DNA of 64,000 nt from Erpobdella octoculata. Lineage: Eukaryota; Annelida; Clitellata; Hirudinida; Erpobdellidae. The position numbers were made by a program, and so were the translations under genes. Shown piece by piece: positions 47,000-57,007 of this stretch. The notes below the pieces were generated by a model. It saw only the letters and a list, made by a program, of their open reading frames with translations. It did no database searches and was not told the origin of the DNA. The stretch is taken from NCBI GenBank assembly GCA_963978895.1, contig OZ022238.1, positions 44,634,777-44,698,776 of the forward strand, in the 5' to 3' direction. Within the stretch, counting starts at the first letter, position 1. Every line of letters begins with the position of its first letter.

Positions 47000-47185
47000 A
47001 AGTAAAGGAAAAAACGGCGTCCATAATATTCTTCTTTTTACTGTTCGTCTTCCTATGTTTCGTCTCCGCATACCATTCGTCTCCTTACTATTCGTCCCTT
47101 GTTACTATTCGTCTCTTTACTGTTCGTCTTCCTACGTTTCGTCTTAAACGATTCGTCTACTACGTAGGCTACTATTCGTCCTCCT
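47000..47185. repeat. Degenerate ACTATTCGTCTCCT minisatellite
   Basis: About ten loose units of TTACTATTCGTCTCC/TTCCTACGTTTCGTC. It begins with the 18 bases that also start the dispersed repeats at 22874 and 41807. Confidence 0.7.
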
Positions 47186-47361
47186 ACGTTATATTATTGG
47201 CATGTTATAAACAAGATTTTTCTAATTTAAAACCTTTCTTAAAAGTTAAAACACTTCTCCGCTTTGAGGTCGAATACTTGGCTGCTTTTGACCGTTCAGC
47301 CTGAAGAGACCCACTGATCACTTTTGCATAAACGTTTACTAATTGTGCATAGGATCGTGAT

Positions 47362-47445
47362 GTCAGGATGGCCGAGCGGTCTAAGGCGCTGCGTTCAGGT
47401 CGCAGTCTCGTTCTCTAGACGTTGGTTCAAATCCCACTTCTGACA
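47362..47445 (+). tRNA. tRNA-Leu(CAG), left-edge diverged copy
   Basis: The first gene of the array. Substitutions in the variable arm (CTCG, CTAGA) and T stem (GTTGG against CCCAC) weaken both helices, so it is likely decaying. Flanking sequence upstream is unrelated to the spacer. Confidence 0.8.
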
Positions 47446-47666
47446 ACTCGTTTCATGTTTATCCCCATTGGAAGTTGCAATTTAACAAATAACAACATTT
47501 TGCGCACGCTTTCTGCGCGAAGCGTGTTTATGTACTGGACACACAGTGTCTCCCCGAGATGATCTTGTAGAGTTGCCCATGCTTCAACTGACCGCAACGT
47601 CCTGGCTGGCCATGTACCTGGTAGGTTCTACCAAATGTCAAGGATACACAAGAAAAATTAACAGTT

Positions 47667-47750
47667 GTCAGGATGGCCGAGCGGTCTAAGGCGCTGCGTT
47701 CAGGTCGCAGTCTAGTTCTCTAGGCGTGGTTTCAAGTCCCACTTCTGACA
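47667..47750 (+). tRNA. tRNA-Leu(CAG), damaged T arm
   Basis: The T stem reads GTGGT and the loop ends AAG, which removes the last T-stem pair and the first G of the B box; probably weakly transcribed or inactive. Confidence 0.8.
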
Positions 47751-48005
47751 ATTCGTTTTATGTTTTTTCCCATTGGAAGTTGCAAAGATACTATAAGCGT
47801 TGAGTTGTATCATCATCAATTTAACAAATAACAGCATTTTGCGCACGCTTTCTGCGCAAAGCGTGTTTATGTACTGGACACACAGTCTCTCCCCGAGATG
47901 ATCTTGTAGAGTTGCCCATGCTTCAACTGACCGCAACGTCCTAGCTGGCCATGTACCTGGTAGGTTCTACCAAATGTCAAGGATACACAAGAAAAATTAA
48001 CAGTT

Positions 48006-48089
48006 GTCAGGATGGCCGAGTGGTCTAAGGCGCTGCGTTCAGGTCGCAGTCTAGTTCTCTAGGCGTGGGTTCAAATCCCACTTCTGACA
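48006..48089 (+). tRNA. tRNA-Leu(CAG)
   Basis: Clean cloverleaf; one D-loop change (AGTGG) that keeps the A box. Followed by a half-gene, so the next full gene is 477 bp on. Confidence 0.93.
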
Positions 48090-48225
48090 ATTCGTTTTAT
48101 GTTTTTTCCCATTGGAAGTAGCAATTTACCAAATAACAGCATTTTGCGCACGCTTTCTGCGCGAAGCGTGTTTATGTACTGGACACACAGTGTCTCCCCA
48201 AGATGATCTTGTAGAGTTGCTCATG

Positions 48226-48261
48226 GTTCTCTAGGCGTGGGTTCAAATCCCACTTCTGACA
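48226..48261 (+). pseudogene. 3' half of a tRNA-Leu gene
   Basis: GTTCTCTAGG to the 3' end only, fused directly to spacer sequence (GTTGCTCATG). It has a B box but no A box, anticodon or 5' acceptor strand. It is a deletion or unequal-exchange junction at the short GTTC/CTTC match. Confidence 0.9.
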
Positions 48262-48482
48262 ATTCGTTTTATGTTTTTTCCCATTGGAAGTAGCAATTTA
48301 ACAAATAACAGCATTTTGCGCACGCTTTCTGCGCGAAGCGTGTTTATGCACTGGACACACAGTGTCTCCCCGAGATGATCTTGTAGAGTTGCCCATGCTT
48401 CAACTGACCGCAACGTCCTAGCTGGCCATGTACCTTGTAGGTTCTACCAAATGTCAAGGATACACAAGAAAAATTAACAGTT

Positions 48483-48566
48483 GTCAGGATGGCCGAGCGG
48501 TCTAAGGCGCTGCGTTAAGGTCGCAGTCTAGTTCTCTAGGCGTGGGTTCAAATCCCACTTCTGACA
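48483..48566 (+). tRNA. tRNA-Leu(AAG)
   Basis: Anticodon loop TTAAGGT, one base (C34 to A) from the CAG form, with an otherwise consensus body. A34 would normally be deaminated to inosine. Confidence 0.93.
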
Positions 48567-48787
48567 ATTCGTTTTATGTTTTTTCCCATTGGAAGTAGCA
48601 ATTTACCAAATAACAGCATTTTGCGCACGCTTTCTGCGCGAAGCGTGTTTATGTACTGGACACACAGTGTCTCCCCAAGATGATCTTGTAGAGTTGCCCA
48701 TGGTTCAACTGACCGCAACGTCCTAGCTGGCCATGTGCCTGGTAGGTTCTACCAAATGTCAAGGATACACAAGAAAAATTAACAGTT

Positions 48788-48871
48788 GTCAGGATGGCCG
48801 AGCGGTCTAAGGCGCTGCGTACAGGTCGCAGTCTAGTTCTCTAGGCGTGGGTTCAAATCCCACTTCTGACA
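48788..48871 (+). tRNA. tRNA-Leu(CAG) with U33 changed
   Basis: Anticodon loop TACAGGT: the nearly invariant U33 is A, which should disturb the U-turn. Probably not functional in translation. Confidence 0.85.
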
Positions 48872-49126
48872 ATTCGTTTTATGTTTTTTCCCACTGGAAG
48901 TAGCAAAGATACTATAAGCGTTGAGTTGTATCATCATCAATTTAACAAATAACAGCATTTTGCGTACTCTTTCTACGCGAAGCCTGTTTATGTACTGGAC
49001 ACACAGTGTCTCCCCGAGATGATCTTGTAGAGTTGCCCATGCTTCAACTGACCGCAACGTCCTAGCTGGCCATGTACCTGGTAGGTTCTACCAAATGTCA
49101 AGGATACACAAGAAAAATTAACAGTT

Positions 49127-49210
49127 GTCAGGATGGCCGAGTGGTCTAAGGCGCTGCGTTCAGGTCGCAGTCTAGTTCTCTAGGCGTGGGTTCAAATCCC
49201 ACTTCTGACA
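49127..49210 (+). tRNA. tRNA-Leu(CAG)
   Basis: Same AGTGG D-loop form as 48006, to which it is the 1121-bp higher-order partner. Confidence 0.93.
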
Positions 49211-49346
49211 ATTCGTTTTATGTTTTTTCCCATTGGAAGTAGCAATTTACCAAATAACAGCATTTTGCGCACGCTTTCTGCGCGAAGCGTGTTTATGTAC
49301 TGGACACACAGTGTCTCCCCAAGATGATCTTGTAGAGTTGCTCATG

Positions 49347-49382
49347 GTTCTCTAGGCGTGGGTTCAAATCCCACTTCTGACA
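49347..49382 (+). pseudogene. 3' half of a tRNA-Leu gene
   Basis: Identical junction to 48226, so it was duplicated after the junction formed. Confidence 0.9.
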
Positions 49383-49610
49383 ATTCGTTTTATGTTTTTT
49401 CCCATTGGAAGTAGCAATTTACCAAATAACAGCATTTTGCGCACGCTTTCTGCGCGAAGCGTGTTTATGTACTGGACACACAGTGTCTCCCCAAGATGAT
49501 CTTGTAGAGTTGCCCATGCTTCAACTGACCGCAACGTCCTAGCTGGCCATGTGCCTGGTAGGTTCTACCAAATGTCAAGGATACACAAGAGAAATTAACA
49601 GTTGTCAGGA

Positions 49611-49621
49611 TGGCCGAGCGG
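49611..49621 (+). promoter_or_regulatory. A box of the internal pol III promoter (representative)
   Basis: TGGCCGAGCGG, matching TRGCNNAGYNGG-type A boxes. Present in all complete copies; the D-arm variants have AGTGG, which still fits. Confidence 0.85.
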
Positions 49622-49665
49622 TCTAAGGCGCTGCGTTCAGGTCGCAGTCTAGTTCTCTAGGCGTG

Positions 49666-49676
49666 GGTTCAAATCC
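49666..49676 (+). promoter_or_regulatory. B box of the internal pol III promoter (representative)
   Basis: GGTTCAAATCC, an exact match to GGTTCRANTCC. Altered in the copies at 47667, 54992 and 63598. Confidence 0.88.
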
Positions 49677-49692
49677 CACTTCTGACAATTCG

Positions 49693-49705
49693 TTTTATGT
49701 TTTTT
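49693..49705 (+). terminator. Pol III terminator (representative)
   Basis: TTTT starting 6 bases after the tRNA, then ATG and TTTTTT. Every unit has this pair; the copies at 50214 and 62345 have T5 in the second run. Confidence 0.85.
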
Positions 49706-49908
49706 CCCATTGGAAGTAGCAATTTAACAAATAACAGCATTTTGCGCACGCTTTCTGCGTGAAGCGTGTTTATGTACTGGACACACAGTGTCTCCCCGAG
49801 ATGATCTTGTAGAGTTGCCCATGCTTCAACTGACCGCAACGTCCTAGCTGGCCATGTACCTGGTAGGTTCTACTAAATGTCAAGGATACACAAGAAAAAT
49901 TAACAGTT

Positions 49909-49992
49909 GTCAGGATGGCCGAGTGGTCTTATGCGCTGCGTTCAGGTCGCAGTCTAGTTCTCTAGGCGTGGGTTCAAATCCCACTTCTGACA
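49909..49992 (+). tRNA. tRNA-Leu(CAG), D-arm variant
   Basis: The D arm reads GAGTGGTCTTATGCG: A21 and G23 are both T, so the C12-G23 pair is lost and the A14-A21 contact is altered. Other arms are intact. Confidence 0.88.
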
Positions 49993-50213
49993 ATTCGTTT
50001 TATGTTTTTTCCCATTGGAAGTAGCAATTTACCAAATAACAGCATTTTGCGCACGCTTTCTGCGCGAAACGTGTTTATGTACTGGACACACAGTGTCTCC
50101 CCAAGATGATCTTGTAGAGTTGCCCATGCTTCAACTGACCGCAACGTCCTAGCTGGCCATGTACCTGGTAGGTTTTACCAAATGTCAAGGATACACAAGA
50201 AAAATTAACAGTT

Positions 50214-50297
50214 GTCAGGATGGCCGAGCGGTCTAAGGCGCTGCGTTCAGGTCGCAGTCTAGTTCTCTAGGCGTGGGTTCAAATCCCACTTCTGACA
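50214..50297 (+). tRNA. tRNA-Leu(CAG)
   Basis: Consensus body; second terminator run is T5; first of the 339-bp-type spacers with GCGTACTCTTTCTACGCG. Confidence 0.95.
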
Positions 50298-50551
50298 ATT
50301 CGTTTTATGTTTTTCCCACTGGAAGTAGCAAAGATACTATAAGCGTTGAGTTGTATCATCATCAATTTAACAAATAACAGCATTTTGCGTACTCTTTCTA
50401 CGCGAAGCCTGTTTATGTACTGGACACACAGTGTCTCCCCGAGATTATCTTGTAGAGTTGCCCATGCTTCAACTGACCGCAACGTCCTAGCTGGCCATGT
50501 ACCTGGTAGGTTCTACCAAATGTCAAGGATACACAAGAAAAATTAACAGTT

Positions 50552-50635
50552 GTCAGGATGGCCGAGTGGTCTTATGCGCTGCGTTCAGGTCGCAGTCTAG
50601 TTCTCTAGGCGTGGGTTCAAATCCCACTTCTGACA
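50552..50635 (+). tRNA. tRNA-Leu(CAG), D-arm variant
   Basis: TTATGCG form; consensus elsewhere. Confidence 0.88.
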
Positions 50636-50856
50636 ATTCGTTTTATGTTTTTTCCCATTGGAAGTAGCAATTTACCAAATAACAGCATTTTGCGCACGCT
50701 TTCTGCGCGAAGCGTGTTTATGTACTGGACACACAGTGTCTCCCCGAGATTATCTTGTAGAGTTGCCCATGCTTCAACTGACCGCAACGTCCTAGCTGGC
50801 CATGTACCTGGTAGGTTCTACCAAATGTCAAGGATACACAAGAAAAATTAACAGTT

Positions 50857-50940
50857 GTCAGGATGGCCGAGCGGTCTAAGGCGCTGCGTTGAGAACGCAG
50901 TCTAGTTCTCTAGGCGTGGGTTCAAATCCCACTTCTGACA
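50857..50940 (+). tRNA. tRNA-Leu(GAG), unusual anticodon loop
   Basis: Stem CTGCG/CGCAG with loop TTGAGAA: anticodon GAG with A37 and A38 where all other copies have G37 T38. Three loop changes together suggest conversion from another sequence, not a single mutation. GAG-anticodon tRNA-Leu genes are not expected in animals. Confidence 0.88.
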
Positions 50941-51161
50941 ATTCGTTTTATGTTTTTTCCCATTGGAAGTAGCAATTTAACAAATAACAGCATTTTGCGC
51001 ACGCTTTCTGCGTGAAGCGTGTTTATGTACTGGACACACAGTGTCTCCCCGAGATGATCTTGTAGAGTTGCCCATGCTTCAACTGACCGCAACGTCCTAG
51101 CTGGCCATGTACCTGGTAGGTTTTACCAAATGTCAAGGATACACAAGAAAAATTAACAGTT

Positions 51162-51245
51162 GTCAGGATGGCCGAGCGGTCTAAGGCGCTGCGTTCAGGT
51201 CGCAGTCTAGTTCTCTAGGCGTGGGTTCAAATCCCACTTCTGACA
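51162..51245 (+). tRNA. tRNA-Leu(CAG)
   Basis: Consensus body, followed by a 339-bp unit. Confidence 0.95.
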
Positions 51246-51500
51246 ATTCGTTTTATGTTTTTTCCCACTGGAAGTAGCAAAGATACTATAAGCGTTGAGT
51301 TGTATCATCATCAATTTAACAAATAACAGCATTTTGCGCACGCTTTCTGCGTGAAGCGTGTTTATGTACTGGACACACAGTGTCTCCCCGAGATGATCTT
51401 GTAGAGTTGCCCATGCTTCAACTGACCGCAACGTCCTAGCTGGCCATGTGCCTGGTAGGTTCTACCAAATGTCAAGGATACACAAGAAAAATTAACAGTT

Positions 51501-51584
51501 GTCAGGATGGCCGAGCGGTCTAAGGCGCTGCGTTAAGGTCGCAGTCTAGTTCTCTAGGCGTGGGTTCAAATCCCACTTCTGACA
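51501..51584 (+). tRNA. tRNA-Leu(AAG)
   Basis: Loop TTAAGGT; consensus elsewhere. Confidence 0.94.
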
Positions 51585-51805
51585 ATTCGTTTTATGTTTT
51601 TTCCCATTGGAAGTAGCAATTTAACAAATAACAGCATTTTGCGTACTCTTTCTACGCGAAGCCTGTTTATGTACTGGACACACAGTGTCTCCCCGAGATG
51701 ATCTTGTAGAGTTGCCCATGCTTCAACTGACCGCAACGTCCTAGCTGGCCATGTACCTGGTAGGTTCTACCAAATGTCAAGGATACACAAGAAAAATTAA
51801 CAGTT

Positions 51806-51889
51806 GTCAGGATGGCCGAGTGGTCTTATGCGCTGCGTTCAGGTCGCAGTCTAGTTCTCTAGGCGTGGGTTCAAATCCCACTTCTGACA
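51806..51889 (+). tRNA. tRNA-Leu(CAG), D-arm variant
   Basis: First gene of the first 1593-bp block; 339-bp unit. Confidence 0.88.
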
Positions 51890-52144
51890 ATTCGTTTTAT
51901 GTTTTTTCCCACTGGAAGTAGCAAAGATACTATAAGCGTTGAGTTGTATCATCATCAATTTAACAAATAACAGCATTTTGCGCACGCTTTCTGCGTGAAG
52001 CGTGTTTATGTACTGGACACACAGTGTCTCCCCGAGATGATCTTGTAGAGTTGCCCATGCTTCAACTGACCGCAACGTCCTAGCTGGCCATGTGCCTGGT
52101 AGGTTCTACCAAATGTCAAGGATACACAAGAAAAATTAACAGTT

Positions 52145-52228
52145 GTCAGGATGGCCGAGCGGTCTAAGGCGCTGCGTTCAGGTCGCAGTCTAGTTCTCTA
52201 GGCGTGGGTTCAAATCCCACTTCTGACA
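52145..52228 (+). tRNA. tRNA-Leu(CAG)
   Basis: Consensus; second gene of the 1593-bp block. Confidence 0.95.
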
Positions 52229-52483
52229 ATTCGTTTTATGTTTTTTCCCACTGGAAGTAGCAAAGATACTATAAGCGTTGAGTTGTATCATCATCAATTT
52301 AACAAATAACAGCATTTTGCGCACGCTTTCTGCGTGAAGCGTGTTTATGTACTGGACACACAGTGTCTCCCCGAGATGATCTTGTAGAGTTGCCCATGCT
52401 TCAACTGACCGCAACGTCCTAGCTGGCCATGTGCCTGGTAGGTTCTACCAAATGTCAAGGATACACAAGAAAAATTAACAGTT

Positions 52484-52567
52484 GTCAGGATGGCCGAGCG
52501 GTCTAAGGCGCTGCGTTAAGGTCGCAGTCTAGTTCTCTAGGCGTGGGTTCAAATCCCACTTCTGACA
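52484..52567 (+). tRNA. tRNA-Leu(AAG)
   Basis: Third gene of the 1593-bp block; consensus apart from A34. Confidence 0.94.
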
Positions 52568-52788
52568 ATTCGTTTTATGTTTTTTCCCATTGGAAGTAGC
52601 AATTTAACAAATAACAGCATTTTGCGTACTCTTTCTACGCGAAGCCTGTTTATGTACTGGACACACAGTGTCTCCCCGAGATGATCTTGTAGAGTTGCCC
52701 ATGCTTCAACTGACCGCAACGTCCTAGCTGGCCATGTACCTGGTAGGTTCTACCAAATGTCAAGGATACACAAGAAAAATTAACAGTT

Positions 52789-52872
52789 GTCAGGATGGCC
52801 GAGTGGTCTTATGCGCTGCGTTCAGGTCGCAGTCTAGTTCTCTAGGCGTGGGTTCAAATCCCACTTCTGACA
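52789..52872 (+). tRNA. tRNA-Leu(CAG), D-arm variant
   Basis: TTATGCG form in a 305-bp unit, in contrast to the 339-bp unit at 51806. Confidence 0.88.
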
Positions 52873-53093
52873 ATTCGTTTTATGTTTTTTCCCATTGGAA
52901 GTAGCAATTTACCAAATAACAGCATTTTGCGCACGCTTTCTGCGCGAAGCGTGTTTATGTACTGGACACACAGTGTCTCCCCAAGATGATCTTGTAGAGT
53001 TGCCCATGCTTCAACTGACCGCAACGTCCTAGCTGGCCATGTGCCTGGTAGGTTCTACCAAATGTCAAGGATACACAAGAAAAATTAACAGTT

Positions 53094-53177
53094 GTCAGGA
53101 TGGCCGAGCGGTCTAAGGCGCTGCGTTAAGGTCGCAGTCTAGTTCTCTAGGCGTGGGTTCAAATCCCACTTCTGACA
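53094..53177 (+). tRNA. tRNA-Leu(AAG)
   Basis: Closes the first 1593-bp block. Confidence 0.94.
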
Positions 53178-53398
53178 ATTCGTTTTATGTTTTTTCCCAT
53201 TGGAAGTAGCAATTTAACAAATAACAGCATTTTGCGTACTCTTTCTACGCGAAGCCTGTTTATGTACTGGACACACAGTGTCTCCCCGAGATGATCTTGT
53301 AGAGTTGCCCATGCTTCAACTGACCGCAACGTCCTAGCTGGCCATGTACCTGGTAGGTTCTACCAAATGTCAAGGATACACAAGAAAAATTAACAGTT

Positions 53399-53482
53399 GT
53401 CAGGATGGCCGAGTGGTCTTATGCGCTGCGTTCAGGTCGCAGTCTAGTTCTCTAGGCGTGGGTTCAAATCCCACTTCTGACA
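53399..53482 (+). tRNA. tRNA-Leu(CAG), D-arm variant
   Basis: Opens the second 1593-bp block; partner of 51806. Confidence 0.88.
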
Positions 53483-53737
53483 ATTCGTTTTATGTTTTTT
53501 CCCACTGGAAGTAGCAAAGATACTATAAGCGTTGAGTTGTATCATCATCAATTTAACAAATAACAGCATTTTGCGCACGCTTTCTGCGTGAAGCGTGTTT
53601 ATGTACTGGACACACAGTGTCTCCCCGAGATGATCTTGTAGAGTTGCCCATGCTTCAACTGACCGCAACGTCCTAGCTGGCCATGTGCCTGGTAGGTTCT
53701 ACCAAATGTCAAGGATACACAAGAAAAATTAACAGTT

Positions 53738-53821
53738 GTCAGGATGGCCGAGCGGTCTAAGGCGCTGCGTTCAGGTCGCAGTCTAGTTCTCTAGGCGTGG
53801 GTTCAAATCCCACTTCTGACA
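53738..53821 (+). tRNA. tRNA-Leu(CAG)
   Basis: Partner of 52145; also opens the 2237-bp repeat. Confidence 0.95.
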
Positions 53822-54076
53822 ATTCGTTTTATGTTTTTTCCCACTGGAAGTAGCAAAGATACTATAAGCGTTGAGTTGTATCATCATCAATTTAACAAAT
53901 AACAGCATTTTGCGCACGCTTTCTGCGTGAAGCGTGTTTATGTACTGGACACACAGTGTCTCCCCGAGATGATCTTGTAGAGTTGCCCATGCTTCAACTG
54001 ACCGCAACGTCCTAGCTGGCCATGTGCCTGGTAGGTTCTACCAAATGTCAAGGATACACAAGAAAAATTAACAGTT

Positions 54077-54160
54077 GTCAGGATGGCCGAGCGGTCTAAG
54101 GCGCTGCGTTAAGGTCGCAGTCTAGTTCTCTAGGCGTGGGTTCAAATCCCACTTCTGACA
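54077..54160 (+). tRNA. tRNA-Leu(AAG)
   Basis: Partner of 52484 and of 56314. Confidence 0.94.
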
Positions 54161-54381
54161 ATTCGTTTTATGTTTTTTCCCATTGGAAGTAGCAATTTAA
54201 CAAATAACAGCATTTTGCGTACTCTTTCTACGCGAAGCCTGTTTATGTACTGGACACACAGTGTCTCCCCGAGATGATCTTGTAGAGTTGCCCATGCTTC
54301 AACTGACCGCAACGTCCTAGCTGGCCATGTACCTGGTAGGTTCTACCAAATGTCAAGGATACACAAGAAAAATTAACAGTT

Positions 54382-54465
54382 GTCAGGATGGCCGAGTGGT
54401 CTTATGCGCTGCGTTCAGGTCGCAGTCTAGTTCTCTAGGCGTGGGTTCAAATCCCACTTCTGACA
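54382..54465 (+). tRNA. tRNA-Leu(CAG), D-arm variant
   Basis: Partner of 52789 and of 56619. Confidence 0.88.
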
Positions 54466-54686
54466 ATTCGTTTTATGTTTTTTCCCATTGGAAGTAGCAA
54501 TTTACCAAATAACAGCATTTTGCGCACGCTTTCTGCGCGAAGCGTGTTTATGTACTGGACACACAGTGTCTCCCCAAGATGATCTTGTAGAGTTGCCCAT
54601 GCTTCAACTGACCGCAACGTCCTAGCTGGCCATGTGCCTGGCAGGTTCTACCAAATGTCAAGGATACACAAGAAAAATTAGCAGTT

Positions 54687-54770
54687 GTCAGGATGGCCGA
54701 GCGGTCTAAGGTGCTGCGTTAAGGTCGCAGTCTAGTTCTCTAGGCGTGGGTTCAAATCCCACTTCTGACA
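54687..54770 (+). tRNA. tRNA-Leu(AAG)
   Basis: C25 is T (GGTGCTG), giving a G10-U25 wobble pair; preceded by the TTAGCAG marker. Confidence 0.92.
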
Positions 54771-54991
54771 ATTCGTTTTATGTTTTTTCCCATTGGAAGT
54801 AGCAATTTAACAAATAACAGCATATTGCGCACGCTTTCTGCGTGAAGCGTGTTTATGTACTGGACACACAGTGTCTCCCCGAGATGATCTTGTAGAGTTG
54901 CCCATGCTTCAACTGACCGCAACGTCCTAGCTGGCCATGTACCTGGTAGGTTTTACCAAATGTCAAGGATACACAAGAAAAATCAACAGTT

Positions 54992-55075
54992 GTCAGGATG
55001 GCCGAGCGGTCTAAGGCGCTGCGTTCAGGTCGCAGTCTAGTTCTCTAGGCGTGTGTTCAAATCCCACTTCTGACA
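54992..55075 (+). tRNA. tRNA-Leu(CAG), T-arm change
   Basis: The T stem reads GTGTG, which breaks one pair and the first base of the B box; likely reduced function. A CAACAG replaces TAACAG just upstream. Confidence 0.85.
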
Positions 55076-55330
55076 ATTCGTTTTATGTTTTTTCCCACTG
55101 GAAGTAGCAAAGATACTATAAGCGTTGAGTTGTATCATCATCAATTTAACAAATAACAGCATTTTGCGTACTCTTTCTACGCGAAGCCTGTTTATGTACT
55201 GGACACACAGTGTCTCGCCGAGATGATCTTGTAGAGTTGCCCTTGCTTCAACTGACCGCAACGTCCTAGCTGGCCATGTGCCTGGTAGGTTCTACCAAAT
55301 GTCAAGGATACACAAGAAAAATTAACAGTT

Positions 55331-55414
55331 GTCAGGATGGCCGAGCGGTCTAAGGCGCTGCGTTGAGGTCGCAGTCTAGTTCTCTAGGCGTGGGTTCAAA
55401 TCCCACTTCTGACA
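55331..55414 (+). tRNA. tRNA-Leu(GAG)
   Basis: Loop TTGAGGT: only position 34 differs from the CAG and AAG forms. All helices are intact, so this gene could give a GAG isoacceptor reading CUC and CUU. Confidence 0.9.
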
Positions 55415-55635
55415 ATTCGTTTTATGTTTTTTCCCTTTGGAAGTAGCAATTTAACAAATAACAGCATTTTGCGCACGCTTTCTGCGTGAAGCGTGTTTAT
55501 GTACTGGACACACAGTGTCTCCCCGAGATGATCTTGTAGAGTTGCCCATGCTTCAACTGACCGCAACGTCCTAGCTGGCCATGTACCTGGTAGGTTTTAC
55601 CAAATGTCAAGGATACACAAGAAAAATTAACAGTT

Positions 55636-55719
55636 GCCAGGATGGCCGAGCGGTCTAAGGCGCTGCGTTCAGGTCGCAGTCTAGTTCTCTAGGCGTGGGT
55701 TCAAATCCCACTTCTGACA
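55636..55719 (+). tRNA. tRNA-Leu(CAG), acceptor mismatch
   Basis: Starts GCCAGGA: T2 is C, giving a C-A mismatch at the second acceptor pair. Confidence 0.88.
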
Positions 55720-55974
55720 ATTCGTTTTATGTTTTTTCCCACTGGAAGTAGCAAAGATACTATAAGCGTTGAGTTGTATCATCATCAATTTAACAAATAA
55801 CAGCATTTTGCGCACGCTTTCTGCGTGAAGCGTGTTTATGTACTGGACACACAGTGTCTCCCCGAGATGATCTTGTAGAGTTGCCCATGCTTCAACTGAC
55901 CGCAACGTCCTAGCTGGCCATGTGCCTGGTAGGTTCTACCAAATGTCAAGGATACACAAGAAAAATTAACAGTT

Positions 55975-56058
55975 GTCAGGATGGCCGAGCGGTCTAAGGC
56001 GCTGCGTTCAGGTCGCAGTCTAGTTCTCTAGGCGTGGGTTCAAATCCCACTTCTGACA
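55975..56058 (+). tRNA. tRNA-Leu(CAG)
   Basis: Consensus; opens the second 2237-bp copy. Its spacer has TGCGTTAAGCG instead of TGCGTGAAGCG. Confidence 0.95.
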
Positions 56059-56313
56059 ATTCGTTTTATGTTTTTTCCCACTGGAAGTAGCAAAGATACT
56101 ATAAGCGTTGAGTTGTATCATCATCAATTTAACAAATAACAGCATTTTGCGCACGCTTTCTGCGTTAAGCGTGTTTATGTACTGGACACACAGTGTCTCC
56201 CCGAGATGATCTTGTAGAGTTGCCCATGCTTCAACTGACCGCAACGTCCTAGCTGGCCATGTGCCTGGTAGGTTCTACCAAATGTCAAGGATACACAAGA
56301 AAAATTAACAGTT

Positions 56314-56397
56314 GTCAGGATGGCCGAGCGGTCTAAGGCGCTGCGTTAAGGTCGCAGTCTAGTTCTCTAGGCGTGGGTTCAAATCCCACTTCTGACA
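56314..56397 (+). tRNA. tRNA-Leu(AAG)
   Basis: Consensus apart from A34; following spacer has ACAGAGTTTTGCG. Confidence 0.94.
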
Positions 56398-56618
56398 ATT
56401 CGTTTTATGTTTTTTCCCATTGGAAGTAGCAATTTAACAAATAACAGAGTTTTGCGTACTCTTTCTACGCGAAGCCTGTTTATGTACTGGACACACAGTG
56501 TCTCCCCGAGATGATCTTGTAGAGTTGCCCATGCTTCAACTGACCGCAACGTCCTAGCTGGCCATGTACCTTGTAGGTTCTACCAAATGTCAAGGATACA
56601 CAAGAAAAATTAACAGTT

Positions 56619-56702
56619 GTCAGGATGGCCGAGTGGTCTTATGCGCTGCGTTCAGGTCGCAGTCTAGTTCTCTAGGCGTGGGTTCAAATCCCACTTCTGA
56701 CA
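56619..56702 (+). tRNA. tRNA-Leu(CAG), D-arm variant
   Basis: TTATGCG form. Confidence 0.88.
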
Positions 56703-56923
56703 ATTCGTTTTATGTTTTTTCCCATTGGAAGTAGCAATTTACCAAATAACAGCATTTTGCGCACGCTTTCTGCGCGAAGCGTGTTTATGTACTGGACACA
56801 CAGTGTCTCCCCAAGATGATCTTGTAGAGTTGCCCATGCTTCAACTGACCGCAACGTCCTAGCTGGCCATGTGCCTGGCAGGTTCTACCAAATGTCAAGG
56901 ATACACAAGAAAAATTAGCAGTT

Positions 56924-57007
56924 GTCAGGATGGCCGAGCGGTCTAAGGCGCTGCGTTAAGGTCGCAGTCTAGTTCTCTAGGCGTGGGTTCAAATCCCACT
57001 TCTGACA
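56924..57007 (+). tRNA. tRNA-Leu(AAG)
   Basis: Carries the TTAGCAG upstream marker but the normal GGCGCTG D stem, unlike its partner 54687. Confidence 0.94.

Larger units (their letters stand above)
49604..49687 (+). tRNA. tRNA-Leu(CAG), consensus copy
   Basis: This copy represents the consensus. It decodes CUG. The acceptor stem is GTCAGGA with TTCTGAC and discriminator A (one G-U pair). The D stem is GCC/GGC. The anticodon stem is CTGCG/CGCAG with loop TTCAGGT. A long variable arm with CTAG/CTAG stem and TTCT loop makes it type II. The T stem is GTGGG/CCCAC with loop TTCAAAT. There is no encoded CCA and no intron. Apart from the variable arm it matches the animal tRNA-Leu(CAG) gene as I know it. 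Confidence 0.97.
48006..50213 (+). repeat. Higher-order repeat, 1121-bp period
   Basis: The block starting at 48006 (tRNA, half-tRNA, tRNA, tRNA) recurs from 49127. The half-tRNA junction is exactly 1121 bp apart (48226 and 49347), as are the flanking genes (48483/49604 and 48788/49909). The copies differ in anticodon at the second gene (AAG versus CAG). Confidence 0.85.
51806..54991 (+). repeat. Higher-order repeat, 1593-bp period (two copies)
   Basis: 51806-53398 and 53399-54991 have the same five-unit order: D-arm-variant CAG (339), CAG (339), AAG (305), D-arm-variant CAG (305), AAG (305). The second copy differs by marker changes in its fifth unit (TTAGCAG before the gene, GGTGCTG in the D stem). 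Confidence 0.85.
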
